In this document: one piece after another, positions 16,774-25,641 of the stretch
Position numbering within the stretch: position 1 is the stretch's first letter
Layout: each line of letters opens with the position of its first letter
Assembly: GCF_000518265.1 (NCBI RefSeq)
Contig: NZ_KI912410.1
Span: 1,084,981-1,148,980 of the forward strand
DNA: 64,000 nt
Reading direction: 5' to 3'
From: Actinomadura oligospora ATCC 43269
GTDB taxonomy: Bacteria > Actinomycetota > Actinomycetes > Streptosporangiales > Streptosporangiaceae
Notes under the pieces: model-generated
The model's database searches: none
What the model was told of the DNA's origin: nothing
Seen by the model: only the letters and a program-made list of their open reading frames with translations
Program-made: the position numbers and the translations under genes

Positions 16774-19700
16774 GTGTCCTCCTCGAGCGAACAGCCAAGC
16801 CGCCCGTCCCCGAACCCCGCCGACCCCGGCCCGGACACGGCCGACGGCTCCGTCCGTCCCGACGGCCCGACGGTGATCCTCCCGTCCGGCATCGCGCAGC
16901 CGGACGTCCCGCGCGACCAGGTCCCGCACCCGGACGGCTCGGTACCCCCGACGCCGCCCCGGGCCGAGCACGTCGAAGCCGACACGCCCGTCCGCCCGGA
17001 CGGCCCCACGGTGATCCTCACGCCGAACCTCCTCCGGCCCACCGAGCACCCCGAGTCCGACATCCCTGCGCCCGTCCCCGCCGACGGCCCGCCCTCGGAC
17101 CTCCCTTCCGGCCACCCGCCGACCCGCACCGCGCCGCCCCACGGGGACGCGCCGATCCCCACCGCCCCGCCGCCCGCCGACCCCCGGCACGCGGATGCCC
17201 CGGAACCCGCCGCCTCTTCCTGGGACGGCCATCGGCACGCGCATGTCCCGGAAGCCGCCGCCTCGCCTTGGGACGGCCATCGGCATGCGGATGTCCCGGA
17301 TTCCGCTGCCCCGCCCTGGGATGACCACCGGCGTTCGGCCGTTCCGGATCCTGCCGCCTCGCCCTGGGCTGACCATCGGCGTACGGATGTGCCGGATTCC
17401 GCCGCCTCGGCCTGGGGCGAGCACCGGCACGCGGATGTTCCGGAATCTGCCGCCCCGCCTTGGGCTGAGAACCGGCAGGCGGACGTTCCGACGCCCGGCG
17501 CTCCGCCGCAGCCCGAAGCTCGCCGTCCGAGCCCTTCCGCTCCCTCGCAGGGCGAGCCCCAGCCGCCGTTCAACCCGGATCCCGCGCCCCTGCCGGACGA
17601 GTTCCCGCAGGTCAGTGCGCTGGACAGGGACGTGTGGCCGCTCAGCGCGCCGGAACCCGCCGCGCCTTCGCAGGCAGGCCGCTCGGCCGCCGACGCGCCT
17701 CCCGGCCGTGAGCCCTGGCACGCGGACGTCCCGGGTCCCGCCACCCCGCCTCAGGGCGAGTTCTTCCATCAGAACCCCCACACCCGCCCGGCCGACGAAC
17801 TCCCGCCGCCGTTCAACCCGAATCCCGCGCCGCCGCTGGATGAGCTTCCGCAGTTCAGCGGCCCGTCGGGCGTCCTGCCGCCCCTTGGCGAGTCCCGGTA
17901 CACCGGCGCGCCGCAACCCACCCCGCTCCCGCAGGCCGACCACGCACCCGCCGACGCGCCGCGCAGTCGTGACCCCTGGCAGGCGGATGCGCCGGAGCCC
18001 GTCCACCCGCCCCGGGACGCGGCCGTCGAGTCGAACGCGGCGAACCCGGCCACGTCTCCGCGCGAGTTCCCGCACGTCCACGGCCCGGAGGCCGAGAAGC
18101 TGCCTGGCCGTGAGGTTCGGCAGGTGGACGGCCCGGAGCCGGGCGCAGTGCCCGGTGGCGCCGTACCGGAGGACGATTCGGACGCCGCCGCGATGTTGCG
18201 TGGCGAGCGGGTGTGGGTGAAGGTGCCGGAGCCCGCCGCGCCCTCGCTGGCGGAGTCCCTGCTGGGGCAGGCGGCGTTGGCCGCCAAGCCTCCCAGCGAG
18301 GAACTCGGACGGCTGGTCGCGTCGGCGCGCACCTCCAAGACGAGGACGGCGGGGGCGCGGGAGGCGGCGGCGACGCTGGCGGTCCTCGCCGTGATCGTCG
18401 TGGCCGTGCCCGCGGCGGTGCTGGTGCTGCCGGACACCTCCGCCAACGTGATCGAGCAGGCCGGGCGTTCGCTCGGGCTCGGGCCCGGCGGGTATGCGGC
18501 GTTCCTGCGCGCCACCGGGATGAGCGTCCCGGTGCTGCTGGGCGCGGTGCCGGTCGGGGCGGTCGCGGCGCGGCGGTTCGGGGCCCGGCCGGTGCTGCTG
18601 GCGGGCGTCGCGCTGCTGCTGGCGGGGCTGCTCGGGGTCGGACGCGCCGACTCGGTCCCGCTGGTCGGGGCGGTGCGCGCGGCGCAGGGGATGGGCGCCG
18701 GGCTGATGCTGCCCGGGACCCTCGTCCTCGCCTGGGAGCGCGGCGGACGGCTCGCCTCCGCGCTCTGGTCGGGGGTGCTCGTCGCGTCCCTGGTCGGCGC
18801 GATGCCGCTCGCGCTCGCCCGCGTCCCGCTGCCGGACGGCGTCCCCGCTCCCGGGCACGTCACCGACTGGCGCGACGCGCTCGCGCCGTTCCCGTGGTGC
18901 GCCGCCGCCGTGGCGTGCGTCCTGCCGTTCTGCCTGCTCGTGCGCGGACGCCGAGGACGGCTGCCCGCGTCCAGGCACACCGAGCGCGGGCAGCTCGTCC
19001 TGCCGCTGGCCCCGGCGGCGGGGTTCGCGTTCATCGCGGTCGTCACCACCTACGGCTGGTCCCCGGGCGGACGGCTCGCGCTCGCCGGGCTGGCGCTGCT
19101 CGGCCTGGCCGGGCTCGCCCTCGTCGGCAGCCGGGACGCCACGGCGGGCAGCCCGCTCGGCGCGGCCGTCGTCATGGTCACGACCGGGCTGCTCGCCTAC
19201 CCGGTCGCCGCGCCCCTCGCCGGGATCACCGCGGTCGCCGCCCGCAACGGGGACGGCACGTCCCCCACCACGTACCTGCCGTTCGCCATGGGGGCGGCGT
19301 CCGCGCTGGCCGGGGCCCTGCTCGCCGCGTGGCTGCCGAGGCACACCGCGCGCGTGGCGGTGCTCGCGGCACACGCGTTGCTCGTCCTCGCGACGCTGCC
19401 GTCGCTGTTCGTGGCCGCCGCGCACCTTCCGGACGCCGCGCACATCCCGGCCGTGGCGACCGCCTCGATGATCGCGCTCGGCGCGGGTGCCGGTCTCGCG
19501 CTCGCCATGTCCCTGCGCGAGGCGGGCGTCGCGGGCGCGCTGTTCGGGCTGTCGCTGTGCTTCCCCGCCATCCTCGTCGGCCAGCTCGTGGTCCTGTCGC
19601 TCCAGGCCGGATGGCTCCAGCCCGCGCCGACCAGTGCCGCGGCCCAGCTCGTCGCGCTGACCGGCGGCTACCGCGCCTGGCTCGCCGCCGCCGCCGTGCT

Positions 19701-19794
19701 CACCGTCCTGCTCGCCGCCGCCGGACGCGCCGCCACCCGCGGGCGCGCGAGGCCCGGCGCCAACCGGAGCAGAGCGGGCGCCTCGGTACAGTAA
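16774..19794 (+). CDS. Major-facilitator-like transporter with a long proline-rich repeat N-terminus
   Basis: The 1006-residue protein has two parts. Residues 1 to ~490 are disordered and rich in Pro, Ala, Asp, His and Arg, including seven 16-residue repeats of the type HADVPEPAASPWDGHR (139-250). Two longer copies of an ~80-residue unit follow, each starting near PPFNPxPAP (about 268-420). From ~520 on there are about 14 hydrophobic segments, including an MFS-like stretch (VPLVGAVRAAQGMGAGLMLP). The substrate is unknown. GTG 16774 has AGGAG 7 nt upstream. The repeat tail should be cytoplasmic. Fusion of such a tail to a transporter is unusual. Its ending lies 66 nt before ndk. Confidence 0.8.
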   Translation: MSSSSEQPSRPSPNPADPGPDTADGSVRPDGPTVILPSGIAQPDVPRDQVPHPDGSVPPTPPRAEHVEADTPVRPDGPTVILTPNLLRPTEHPESDIPAPVPADGPPSDLPSGHPPTRTAPPHGDAPIPTAPPPADPRHADAPEPAASSWDGHRHAHVPEAAASPWDGHRHADVPDSAAPPWDDHRRSAVPDPAASPWADHRRTDVPDSAASAWGEHRHADVPESAAPPWAENRQADVPTPGAPPQPEARRPSPSAPSQGEPQPPFNPDPAPLPDEFPQVSALDRDVWPLSAPEPAAPSQAGRSAADAPPGREPWHADVPGPATPPQGEFFHQNPHTRPADELPPPFNPNPAPPLDELPQFSGPSGVLPPLGESRYTGAPQPTPLPQADHAPADAPRSRDPWQADAPEPVHPPRDAAVESNAANPATSPREFPHVHGPEAEKLPGREVRQVDGPEPGAVPGGAVPEDDSDAAAMLRGERVWVKVPEPAAPSLAESLLGQAALAAKPPSEELGRLVASARTSKTRTAGAREAAATLAVLAVIVVAVPAAVLVLPDTSANVIEQAGRSLGLGPGGYAAFLRATGMSVPVLLGAVPVGAVAARRFGARPVLLAGVALLLAGLLGVGRADSVPLVGAVRAAQGMGAGLMLPGTLVLAWERGGRLASALWSGVLVASLVGAMPLALARVPLPDGVPAPGHVTDWRDALAPFPWCAAAVACVLPFCLLVRGRRGRLPASRHTERGQLVLPLAPAAGFAFIAVVTTYGWSPGGRLALAGLALLGLAGLALVGSRDATAGSPLGAAVVMVTTGLLAYPVAAPLAGITAVAARNGDGTSPTTYLPFAMGAASALAGALLAAWLPRHTARVAVLAAHALLVLATLPSLFVAAAHLPDAAHIPAVATASMIALGAGAGLALAMSLREAGVAGALFGLSLCFPAILVGQLVVLSLQAGWLQPAPTSAAAQLVALTGGYRAWLAAAAVLTVLLAAAGRAATRGRARPGANRSRAGASVQ
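17188..17523 (+). repeat. Seven in-frame 48-bp repeats in the transporter N-terminus
   Basis: Seven consecutive 48-bp units encode 16-residue repeats with the pattern [HRQ]xxVP[ED]xAAxxWxxHR. Spacing is exact, with no indels, while bases vary; the seventh is the most diverged. Length conservation with sequence drift suggests selection on the repeat protein. Confidence 0.85.
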
Positions 19795-19860
19795 GCACTG
19801 GCGTTACGCCCGGCGCGGTCCGCGCCACCCACGATCCCGTTTTTCCTGAGGAGAATCTCC

Positions 19861-20271
19861 GTGTCCGAGCGCACTCTTGTCCTGGTCAAGCCCGACGGTG
19901 TCCGCCGCGGCGTGGTGGGCGAGGTCATCTCGCGGATCGAGCGCAAGGGCCTGAAGCTCGTGGCGCTGGAGCTCAAGACCCTCGCCCGTGAGACCGCCGA
20001 GTCGCACTACGAGGAGCACCGCGAGAAGCCGTTCTTCGGCGACCTGGTCGACTTCATCACCGGCGGCCCGCTGGTCGCGCTGGTCGTCGAGGGCCCGCGC
20101 TCCATCGAGGCGTTCCGCGCCCTGGCCGGCGCCACCGACCCGGTCTCGGCCACGCCCGGCACCATCCGCGGCGACTTCGCCCTGGAGATCGGCGAGAACA
20201 TCGTGCACGGCTCCGACTCCACCTACTCCGCCGACCGCGAGATCAAGCTCTTCTTCCCCGAGCTGGGCTGA
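19861..20271 (+). CDS. ndk: Nucleoside diphosphate kinase
   Basis: Transfers the terminal phosphate between nucleoside triphosphates and diphosphates. The 136 residues match the family length. Catalytic His116 sits in NIVHGSDS, and the N-terminal VLVKPDGVRRG and RGDFAL motifs are intact. GTG 19861 has GAGGAG 8 nt upstream. A TACAGT hexamer at 19787-19792, inside the end of the upstream gene, could be its -10 element. A strong terminator follows. Confidence 0.97.
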   Translation: MSERTLVLVKPDGVRRGVVGEVISRIERKGLKLVALELKTLARETAESHYEEHREKPFFGDLVDFITGGPLVALVVEGPRSIEAFRALAGATDPVSATPGTIRGDFALEIGENIVHGSDSTYSADREIKLFFPELG

Positions 20272-20334
20272 CCCGCCCGAGCGGAACGACGGCACCCGGC
20301 GCCCGTCGCCGGACCGTCCGCCGACACGCCCCAC

Positions 20335-20369
20335 CCGTGCCCCGGCGCGCCCCGCGCGCCGGGGCACGG
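20335..20369 (+). terminator. Terminator after ndk
   Basis: Perfect 15-bp stem (20335-20349 with 20355-20369) with loop CCCCG, 63 nt after the ndk stop. Confidence 0.85.
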
Positions 20370-20399
20370 CCATGTCCACGCCCGCCGCACCACCTTCGG

Positions 20400-20412
20400 T
20401 CACTGTCAGTGA
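20400..20412. promoter_or_regulatory. 13-bp palindrome upstream of mreB
   Basis: TCACTG-T-CAGTGA is a perfect inverted repeat about 300 nt before mreB, after the ndk terminator. It could be a regulator site. The rest of the 434-nt ndk-mreB gap shows no gene. Confidence 0.35.
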
Positions 20413-20650
20413 TCATCGGGGTCGGGTGCGGACGGGGGCGTGGCGTCGGTTCGCGGCGTGCCCGTGTTCGGGAGGGCCGGTGGTCGCGCGGTTCGCGGAC
20501 GACCCGGTTTGACCGGGCGGGGTGGGGGTAGACACGCGGGTCTGAATCATTCGGACGCGCGGGTGTTTTTCGCGTAACGTGCCTGGTCACGGTGTGGAAC
20601 CGGACAGCGTGCCGCCGGAGGGGCGACTGCCCGGCGCGGCGTGGGCACGT

Positions 20651-20656
20651 TACGAT
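20651..20656 (+). promoter_or_regulatory. Candidate mreB -10 element
   Basis: TACGAT lies 49 nt before the mreB ATG, with only a weak -35 (around CTGCCC, 20626-20633). Confidence 0.35.
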
Positions 20657-20705
20657 GGGGGCGCCGCTCTGCACGCCCGACAAGCATGAAGGGCTCCCTT
20701 TCTTC

Positions 20706-21740
20706 ATGGGTAACAAGCTGTCGTTCCTTGGCCGTGACATGGCGGTCGATCTCGGCACCGCGAACACGTTGGTGTACGTGCGCGGGCGCGGGATCGTGCT
20801 GAACGAGCCGTCCGTGGTGGCGATCAACACCAACACGGGCAAGATCGTCGCGGTCGGCATCGAGGCCAAGCGGATGATCGGCCGGACGCCGGGCAACATC
20901 GTCGCGGTCCGTCCGCTCAAGGACGGCGTCATCGCCGACTTCGACGTCACCGAGCGCATGCTGCGCTACTTCATCCAGAAGGTGCACAAGCGACGGCACT
21001 TCGCCAAGCCGCGGATCGTGGTGGCGGTGCCGTCCGGGATCACCGGGGTCGAGCAGCGCGCCGTCAAGGAGGCCGGCTACCAGGCCGGCGCCCGCCGCGT
21101 GTACATCATCGAGGAGCCCATGGCCGCCGCGATCGGCGCCGGGCTCCCGGTCTACGAGCCCACCGGGAACATGGTGGTCGACATCGGCGGGGGCACCACC
21201 GAGGTCGCCATAATCTCCCTCGGCGGGATCGTGACGAGCCAGTCCGTCCGGGTCGGCGGGGACGAGCTCGACCAGGCCATCATCAGCTTCTCCAAGAAGG
21301 AGTACTCGCTGATGCTCGGCGAGCGCACCGCCGAGGAGATCAAGATGGCGATCGGGTCGGCCTACCCCGGCGGGGAGGAGGAGCCGCACGCCGAGATCCG
21401 CGGCCGCGACCTGGTGTCGGGGCTGCCGAAGACCGTGGTGATCTCCTCCGAGGAGGTGCGACGCGCGATCGAGGAGCCGGTCAACGCGATCGTGGACGCG
21501 GTGAAGACCACGCTCGACAAGTGCCCGCCCGAGCTGTCCGGCGACATCATGGACCGGGGCATCGCCCTCACCGGCGGCGGTGCGCTGCTCAAGCACCTGG
21601 ACGAGCGGCTGCGCGAGGAGACCGGGATGCCGATCCACCTGGTGGACAATCCGCTCGACTCGGTCGTGCTGGGCACCGGCAAGACCGTGGAGGACTTCGA
21701 CTCGCTACGCCAGGTGCTGGTACCGGAGTCGCGGCACTGA
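20706..21740 (+). CDS. mreB: Rod-shape/cell-elongation actin homologue MreB
   Basis: Bacterial actin that organises wall synthesis; in spore-forming actinomycetes it acts mainly in spore-wall thickening. The 344-residue protein has the actin-fold phosphate-binding sequences MAVDLGTANTLVYV and VVDIGGGTTEVAIISLGG, and the C-terminal ALTGGGALLKHLD. ATG 20706 fits the family start; an upstream in-frame ATG at 20655 overlaps the putative -10 and is less likely. It heads the mreBCD-mrdA-rodA cluster; mreC starts 32 nt after its stop. Confidence 0.96.
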   Translation: MGNKLSFLGRDMAVDLGTANTLVYVRGRGIVLNEPSVVAINTNTGKIVAVGIEAKRMIGRTPGNIVAVRPLKDGVIADFDVTERMLRYFIQKVHKRRHFAKPRIVVAVPSGITGVEQRAVKEAGYQAGARRVYIIEEPMAAAIGAGLPVYEPTGNMVVDIGGGTTEVAIISLGGIVTSQSVRVGGDELDQAIISFSKKEYSLMLGERTAEEIKMAIGSAYPGGEEEPHAEIRGRDLVSGLPKTVVISSEEVRRAIEEPVNAIVDAVKTTLDKCPPELSGDIMDRGIALTGGGALLKHLDERLREETGMPIHLVDNPLDSVVLGTGKTVEDFDSLRQVLVPESRH

Positions 21741-21772
21741 TCTCCTAGGACGATGGGACGGGAGGTCCGCGG

Positions 21773-22759
21773 GTGAACGACACCCGACGCAGCCGCATGG
21801 TGCTGGCGGCGCTGCTGGTGGTGGCGCTCGCGATGATCACGATCGACTACCGGGGCGGGGACGACTCGCCCCTGCGTGGCCTGCGCGGCGTCGGGGAGGC
21901 GGTGTTCGGCCCGGTCGAGCGCGCCTCGGCCTCGGTGGTCCGTCCGGTGGGCAACGCCGTCGACGCGATCACCAACGCGCCCGCCGAGCGCAGACGCGCC
22001 GACCGGCTCCAGCGCGAGAACCAGCGCCTGCGCGACCAGCTCCGCGGCACCCAGGTCGACCAGGGCAAGTCGGCGCAGCTCGACCGGCTGCTCGGCGCGG
22101 CCGGGCTCGGCGGCTACAAGATCGTCGCGGCGAACGTCATCTCGGTCGGGCAGGGCCTGGAGGACACGGTCACCATCGACGCCGGCTCCGGCAGCGGGAT
22201 CCGCACCGACATGACGGTGATGAGCGCGGACGGCCTGGTCGGACGCGTCACGCGCGTCGGCCCGGCGACCGCGACCGTGCTGCTCGCCACGGACGTGAAC
22301 TCCACCGTCGGCGCGCGGCTCGAGGACTCCAAGGAGATCGGCATCGTGCAGGGCCGGGGACGGCGCGGCCTCGGCGGCGGCGGGCGCACCCCGCTGCGCT
22401 TCCAGCTGCTCGACGCGAACGCGCCGATGCGGGTCGGGCAGCGCCTGGTCACGCTCGGCTCGCAGGGTGAGCGCCCGTACGTTCCGGGCGTCCCGGTCGG
22501 GATGGTCGAGCGCATCGACGCACCCGCCGGCGGCCTGACCCGCACCGCCTATGTCCAGCCGTTCGTCCACTTCACCAGCCTGGACGTCGTGGCGGTCGTG
22601 GTCGCACCGCCCAAGTCCGACCCGCGGGACGCTGTGCTCCCGCCGTCTCCGACGCCGTCCGCGCCGCCCTCTCCCGCGAGCCCGTCCCCGTCGGCCTCGC
22701 CGCACAAGGGCAAGGGCAAGAAGGAACCGTCCGCCACGTCGCCGTCGCCGTCGCACTGA
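21773..22759 (+). CDS. mreC: Rod-shape-determining protein MreC
   Basis: Membrane-anchored scaffold of the elongation complex. The 328-residue protein has an N-terminal transmembrane helix (about 9-24), a coiled coil (about 70-95, RRADRLQRENQRLRDQLR) and the beta-rich MreC domain with GLVGRV and LATDVNS. The C-terminal ~45 residues are a Pro/Ser/Lys-rich tail. GTG 21773 has GGAGG 7 nt upstream. mreD follows after 60 nt. Confidence 0.95.
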   Translation: MNDTRRSRMVLAALLVVALAMITIDYRGGDDSPLRGLRGVGEAVFGPVERASASVVRPVGNAVDAITNAPAERRRADRLQRENQRLRDQLRGTQVDQGKSAQLDRLLGAAGLGGYKIVAANVISVGQGLEDTVTIDAGSGSGIRTDMTVMSADGLVGRVTRVGPATATVLLATDVNSTVGARLEDSKEIGIVQGRGRRGLGGGGRTPLRFQLLDANAPMRVGQRLVTLGSQGERPYVPGVPVGMVERIDAPAGGLTRTAYVQPFVHFTSLDVVAVVVAPPKSDPRDAVLPPSPTPSAPPSPASPSPSASPHKGKGKKEPSATSPSPSH

Positions 22760-22819
22760 GCCGCCCTGTGAGCCGTCCCTCCAAGCCGTCGTCATACAAG
22801 CCGTCCAAGGGAGCCTGAC

Positions 22820-23410
22820 ATGCTGAACGCTCCGGAGGCGTCGCCCAACGGACGGCGCGTCATCTCCGCGATCGTGATCGTGGTGGCCCTGGTGCTCCAG
22901 GTGTCGGTGGCCAACCGGCTGCCGCTGCCCGGCGGCGTCACCCCGGACCTGGTGCTGCTCAGCGTGGTGGCGCTCGCGCTCGTGTCGGGGTCGCTGACCG
23001 GGTGCGTCGCCGGGTTCTGCGCCGGCCTCGCCGCCGACATCGTGCCGCCGTCCGACCACACGATCGGCCGGTACGCGCTGGTCTACTGCATCATCGGCTA
23101 CGTCTGCGGGGTCGCCGCCGCCGAGATGGACCGGCAGTCGATGGTGCCGTTCTTCGCGGTCGCGGCGGGCGCGCTGCTCGGCACGGTCGCCTACGCGGCG
23201 ATCGGGATGCTGCTCGGCGACCCGCGCGCGTCCTGGACGATCGTGGCCCGGGTGGTGCCGCTCCAGGTGCTCTACGACGTCGTCGCCAGCCCGTTCGTGG
23301 TGTGGTGCGTGCTCCGCGCGACACGCCGCTACGACCGGCCGGAACGCCGGGACCGGTTCTCGGTCCCGGCGGCGCGGTACCGGGCGATGTCGGGACGGAC
23401 GCGCCTGTGA
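22820..23410 (+). CDS. mreD: Rod-shape-determining membrane protein MreD
   Basis: A 196-residue polytopic membrane protein with about five hydrophobic segments and a basic C-terminus. It is identified mainly by position between mreC and the PBP2 gene and by its MreD-like length and topology. ATG 22820 has AAGGGAG upstream. The PBP2 start overlaps its stop codon by 4 nt, so the two are translationally coupled. Confidence 0.92.
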   Translation: MLNAPEASPNGRRVISAIVIVVALVLQVSVANRLPLPGGVTPDLVLLSVVALALVSGSLTGCVAGFCAGLAADIVPPSDHTIGRYALVYCIIGYVCGVAAAEMDRQSMVPFFAVAAGALLGTVAYAAIGMLLGDPRASWTIVARVVPLQVLYDVVASPFVVWCVLRATRRYDRPERRDRFSVPAARYRAMSGRTRL

Positions 23411-25641
23411 CCAGCCGGACCCACCTCAGGCTGATCGTCCTGTACGTGACGGTCGGGGCGCTGCTGCTGGTCCTGATGGGCCGGCTCTGGACGATGCAGG
23501 TCCTGGAGGGGCGGCACTACCGGCAGGTCGCCGCCGACAACCGCACGCGCGACATCGTCGTCCCGGCCGTCCGCGGCATGATCCTGGACGACCAGGGCCG
23601 CCCGCTCGTCCGCAACCGCACCGCGCTCGTCGTGTCGGTCGACCGCACCGTCCTGATGCGGCAGAAGGACCGGGGCAGGGGCGTCCTGACCCGGCTCGCG
23701 GGCGTGCTCGGCAGCAGCTACGACGACCTGACGAGGAAGACCCGGCTGTGCGGGCCCGGCATCAAGCGCCCGTGCTGGCCCGGCTCGCCGTACCAGCCGA
23801 TCCCGGTGGACGACAAGGTCGACGCCAAGCGCGCCCTGCAGATCATGGAGCGGCAGGAGGACTTCCCCGGCGTGACCGCGCAGGTCCAGGCCGTCCGGGA
23901 CTACCCGCGGCCGGGCGGCGCGAACGCCGCGCAGACGCTCGGCTACCTGCAGCCGATCACGCAGGAGGAGCTGGACAAGCGCAAGGGCCTGAAGGTCACC
24001 GGTTACAGCGGGGTCGACCTGATCGGCCGGGACGGCCTGGAGGCGGCCTACGACGCCGACCTGCGCGGCGTGCCCGGCTTCCGCAAGGTCCTGGTCGACA
24101 GCCAGGGCCGCGTCACCGGCACCGCGCAGGAGAAGGCCGCGACCCCCGGCGGGAACCTGGTGACCAGCATCGACGGCGGAGTGCAGGGCGCGGCCGAGCG
24201 GGCCGTCCAGGACGCGGTGAAGTCGGCCCGCTCGCAGGGCAAGCACGCCGACTCGGGCGCGGCCGTCGTGATGGACGTCCAGACCGGGCACGTCGTCGCG
24301 CTCGCCAGCTACCCGACCTACGACCCGTCCATCTGGACCGGCGGCATCTCGCAGGACCAGTACGACGCGCTGCTCGGCAAGAAGAAGGGCGAGCCGCTCA
24401 TCTCGCGGGCGACCCAGGGGCAGTTCGCGCCGGGCTCGACGTTCAAGGTCTCGTCGGTGTCGGCGGCCGTGTCGGACGGCTACGACCTGCACGGCACCTA
24501 CGCCTGTCCCGGCTCCTACAACGTGGGGAGCCGCGCGTTCCGCAACTTCGAGGGCGAGTCGCACGGCGACATGAGCCTGCACCAGGCCCTGGTCGTGTCG
24601 TGCGACACCGTGTTCTACAAGTTCGCCTACGAGGAGTGGCTCCGCGACGGCGGCACCAAGCCGAAGAAGAACCCCTCCGACCCGATGGTCGCGATGGCGC
24701 GGCAGTGGGGGTTCGGCAAGAGGACCGGGATCGACCTGCCGAGCGAGTCGTCCGGCCGGCTCCCGGACCGGGCCTGGAAGACCGCGTACTGGAACGCCAC
24801 CAAGAAGGCCGACTGCAAGGCCGCCAAGGACGGCTACCCCGACATCGAGCAGTCCGATCCGTCGCGCGCCGCGTACCTGAAGGCGGTCGCGGCGGAGAAC
24901 TGCGCCGAGGGCTACGTGTGGCGCGCGGGCGACGCGGCGAACTTCTCGGTCGGGCAGGGCGACGTGCTCTCCACGCCGCTCCAGCTCACGCGCGCGTACG
25001 CGGCCCTCGCCAACGGCGGACGGCTGGTCGTCCCGCGCATCGGGCAGGCGATCGTCCGCGCGGACGGCAGCGTCGTGCGCCGCGTCCCCGATCCGCCCGC
25101 AGGGAAGCTGCCGGTCGACCCGAAGGTCCTGAAGTACATCCGGGGCGGCCTGGCCGGGGTGACCAAGTCCGGGACGGCCGCCGGGGCGTTCAACGGCTTC
25201 GACTTCAAGAAGGTGGACGTGGCGGGCAAGACGGGCACCGCCGAGGTCTACGGCAAGGACGACACGTCCTGGTTCGCCTCGTTCGCCCCGGTGGACAACC
25301 CGCGCTACGCGGTCGTCGTGATGGTCTCCCAGGGCGGGCAGGGCGCGAACACCGCCGCGCCCGCCGTCCGGCAGATCTACGAGGCCATGTACGGGCTCGG
25401 CAAGGGCGGCAAGCCGATGGTCGGCAAGGACGGGCGGCTGCCGTCCGAGCTGCCGCGTCCGCAGGCCGCGCTCGACCCGGCGTCCGCCCCGTCCGCAGGT
25501 CCGTCGGCCAAGCCGTCCGCCAAGCCCTCGGACGGCCCCGACCGCGCGAACGACCCCGCCGGCGCGGCCCTCCCGACGGTCGGGCCCTCGCCCCAGAGCG
25601 GGACGTCTGGGCGGAAGCCGGGCGCGGGCGGCGCGCCGTGA
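23407..25641 (+). CDS. mrdA: Penicillin-binding protein 2 (peptidoglycan transpeptidase)
   Basis: Class B PBP that crosslinks peptidoglycan with RodA. The 744-residue protein has an N-terminal membrane anchor (about 8-25), a PBP dimerisation domain and a transpeptidase domain. Active-site motifs are STFK (Ser344), SCD (VVSCDTVFYKF) and KTGT (Lys608). The C-terminal ~70 residues are a Pro/Ala/Ser-rich tail with PSAKPSAKPS. GTG 23407 overlaps the mreD stop; the open frame upstream to 23002 is inside mreD. rodA begins in its stop codon. Confidence 0.96.
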   Translation: MTSRTHLRLIVLYVTVGALLLVLMGRLWTMQVLEGRHYRQVAADNRTRDIVVPAVRGMILDDQGRPLVRNRTALVVSVDRTVLMRQKDRGRGVLTRLAGVLGSSYDDLTRKTRLCGPGIKRPCWPGSPYQPIPVDDKVDAKRALQIMERQEDFPGVTAQVQAVRDYPRPGGANAAQTLGYLQPITQEELDKRKGLKVTGYSGVDLIGRDGLEAAYDADLRGVPGFRKVLVDSQGRVTGTAQEKAATPGGNLVTSIDGGVQGAAERAVQDAVKSARSQGKHADSGAAVVMDVQTGHVVALASYPTYDPSIWTGGISQDQYDALLGKKKGEPLISRATQGQFAPGSTFKVSSVSAAVSDGYDLHGTYACPGSYNVGSRAFRNFEGESHGDMSLHQALVVSCDTVFYKFAYEEWLRDGGTKPKKNPSDPMVAMARQWGFGKRTGIDLPSESSGRLPDRAWKTAYWNATKKADCKAAKDGYPDIEQSDPSRAAYLKAVAAENCAEGYVWRAGDAANFSVGQGDVLSTPLQLTRAYAALANGGRLVVPRIGQAIVRADGSVVRRVPDPPAGKLPVDPKVLKYIRGGLAGVTKSGTAAGAFNGFDFKKVDVAGKTGTAEVYGKDDTSWFASFAPVDNPRYAVVVMVSQGGQGANTAAPAVRQIYEAMYGLGKGGKPMVGKDGRLPSELPRPQAALDPASAPSAGPSAKPSAKPSDGPDRANDPAGAALPTVGPSPQSGTSGRKPGAGGAP

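Noticed and set aside
17188..17523. CRISPR-like regular repeats
   Set aside because: Repeats are contiguous 48-bp coding units in frame without spacers; they belong to the transporter gene.
16735..19443. 902-codon minus-strand ORF opposite the repeat transporter
   Set aside because: Arg/Gly-rich translation and no start signal; the plus frame has a ribosome-binding site, regular 16-residue repeats and membrane helices.
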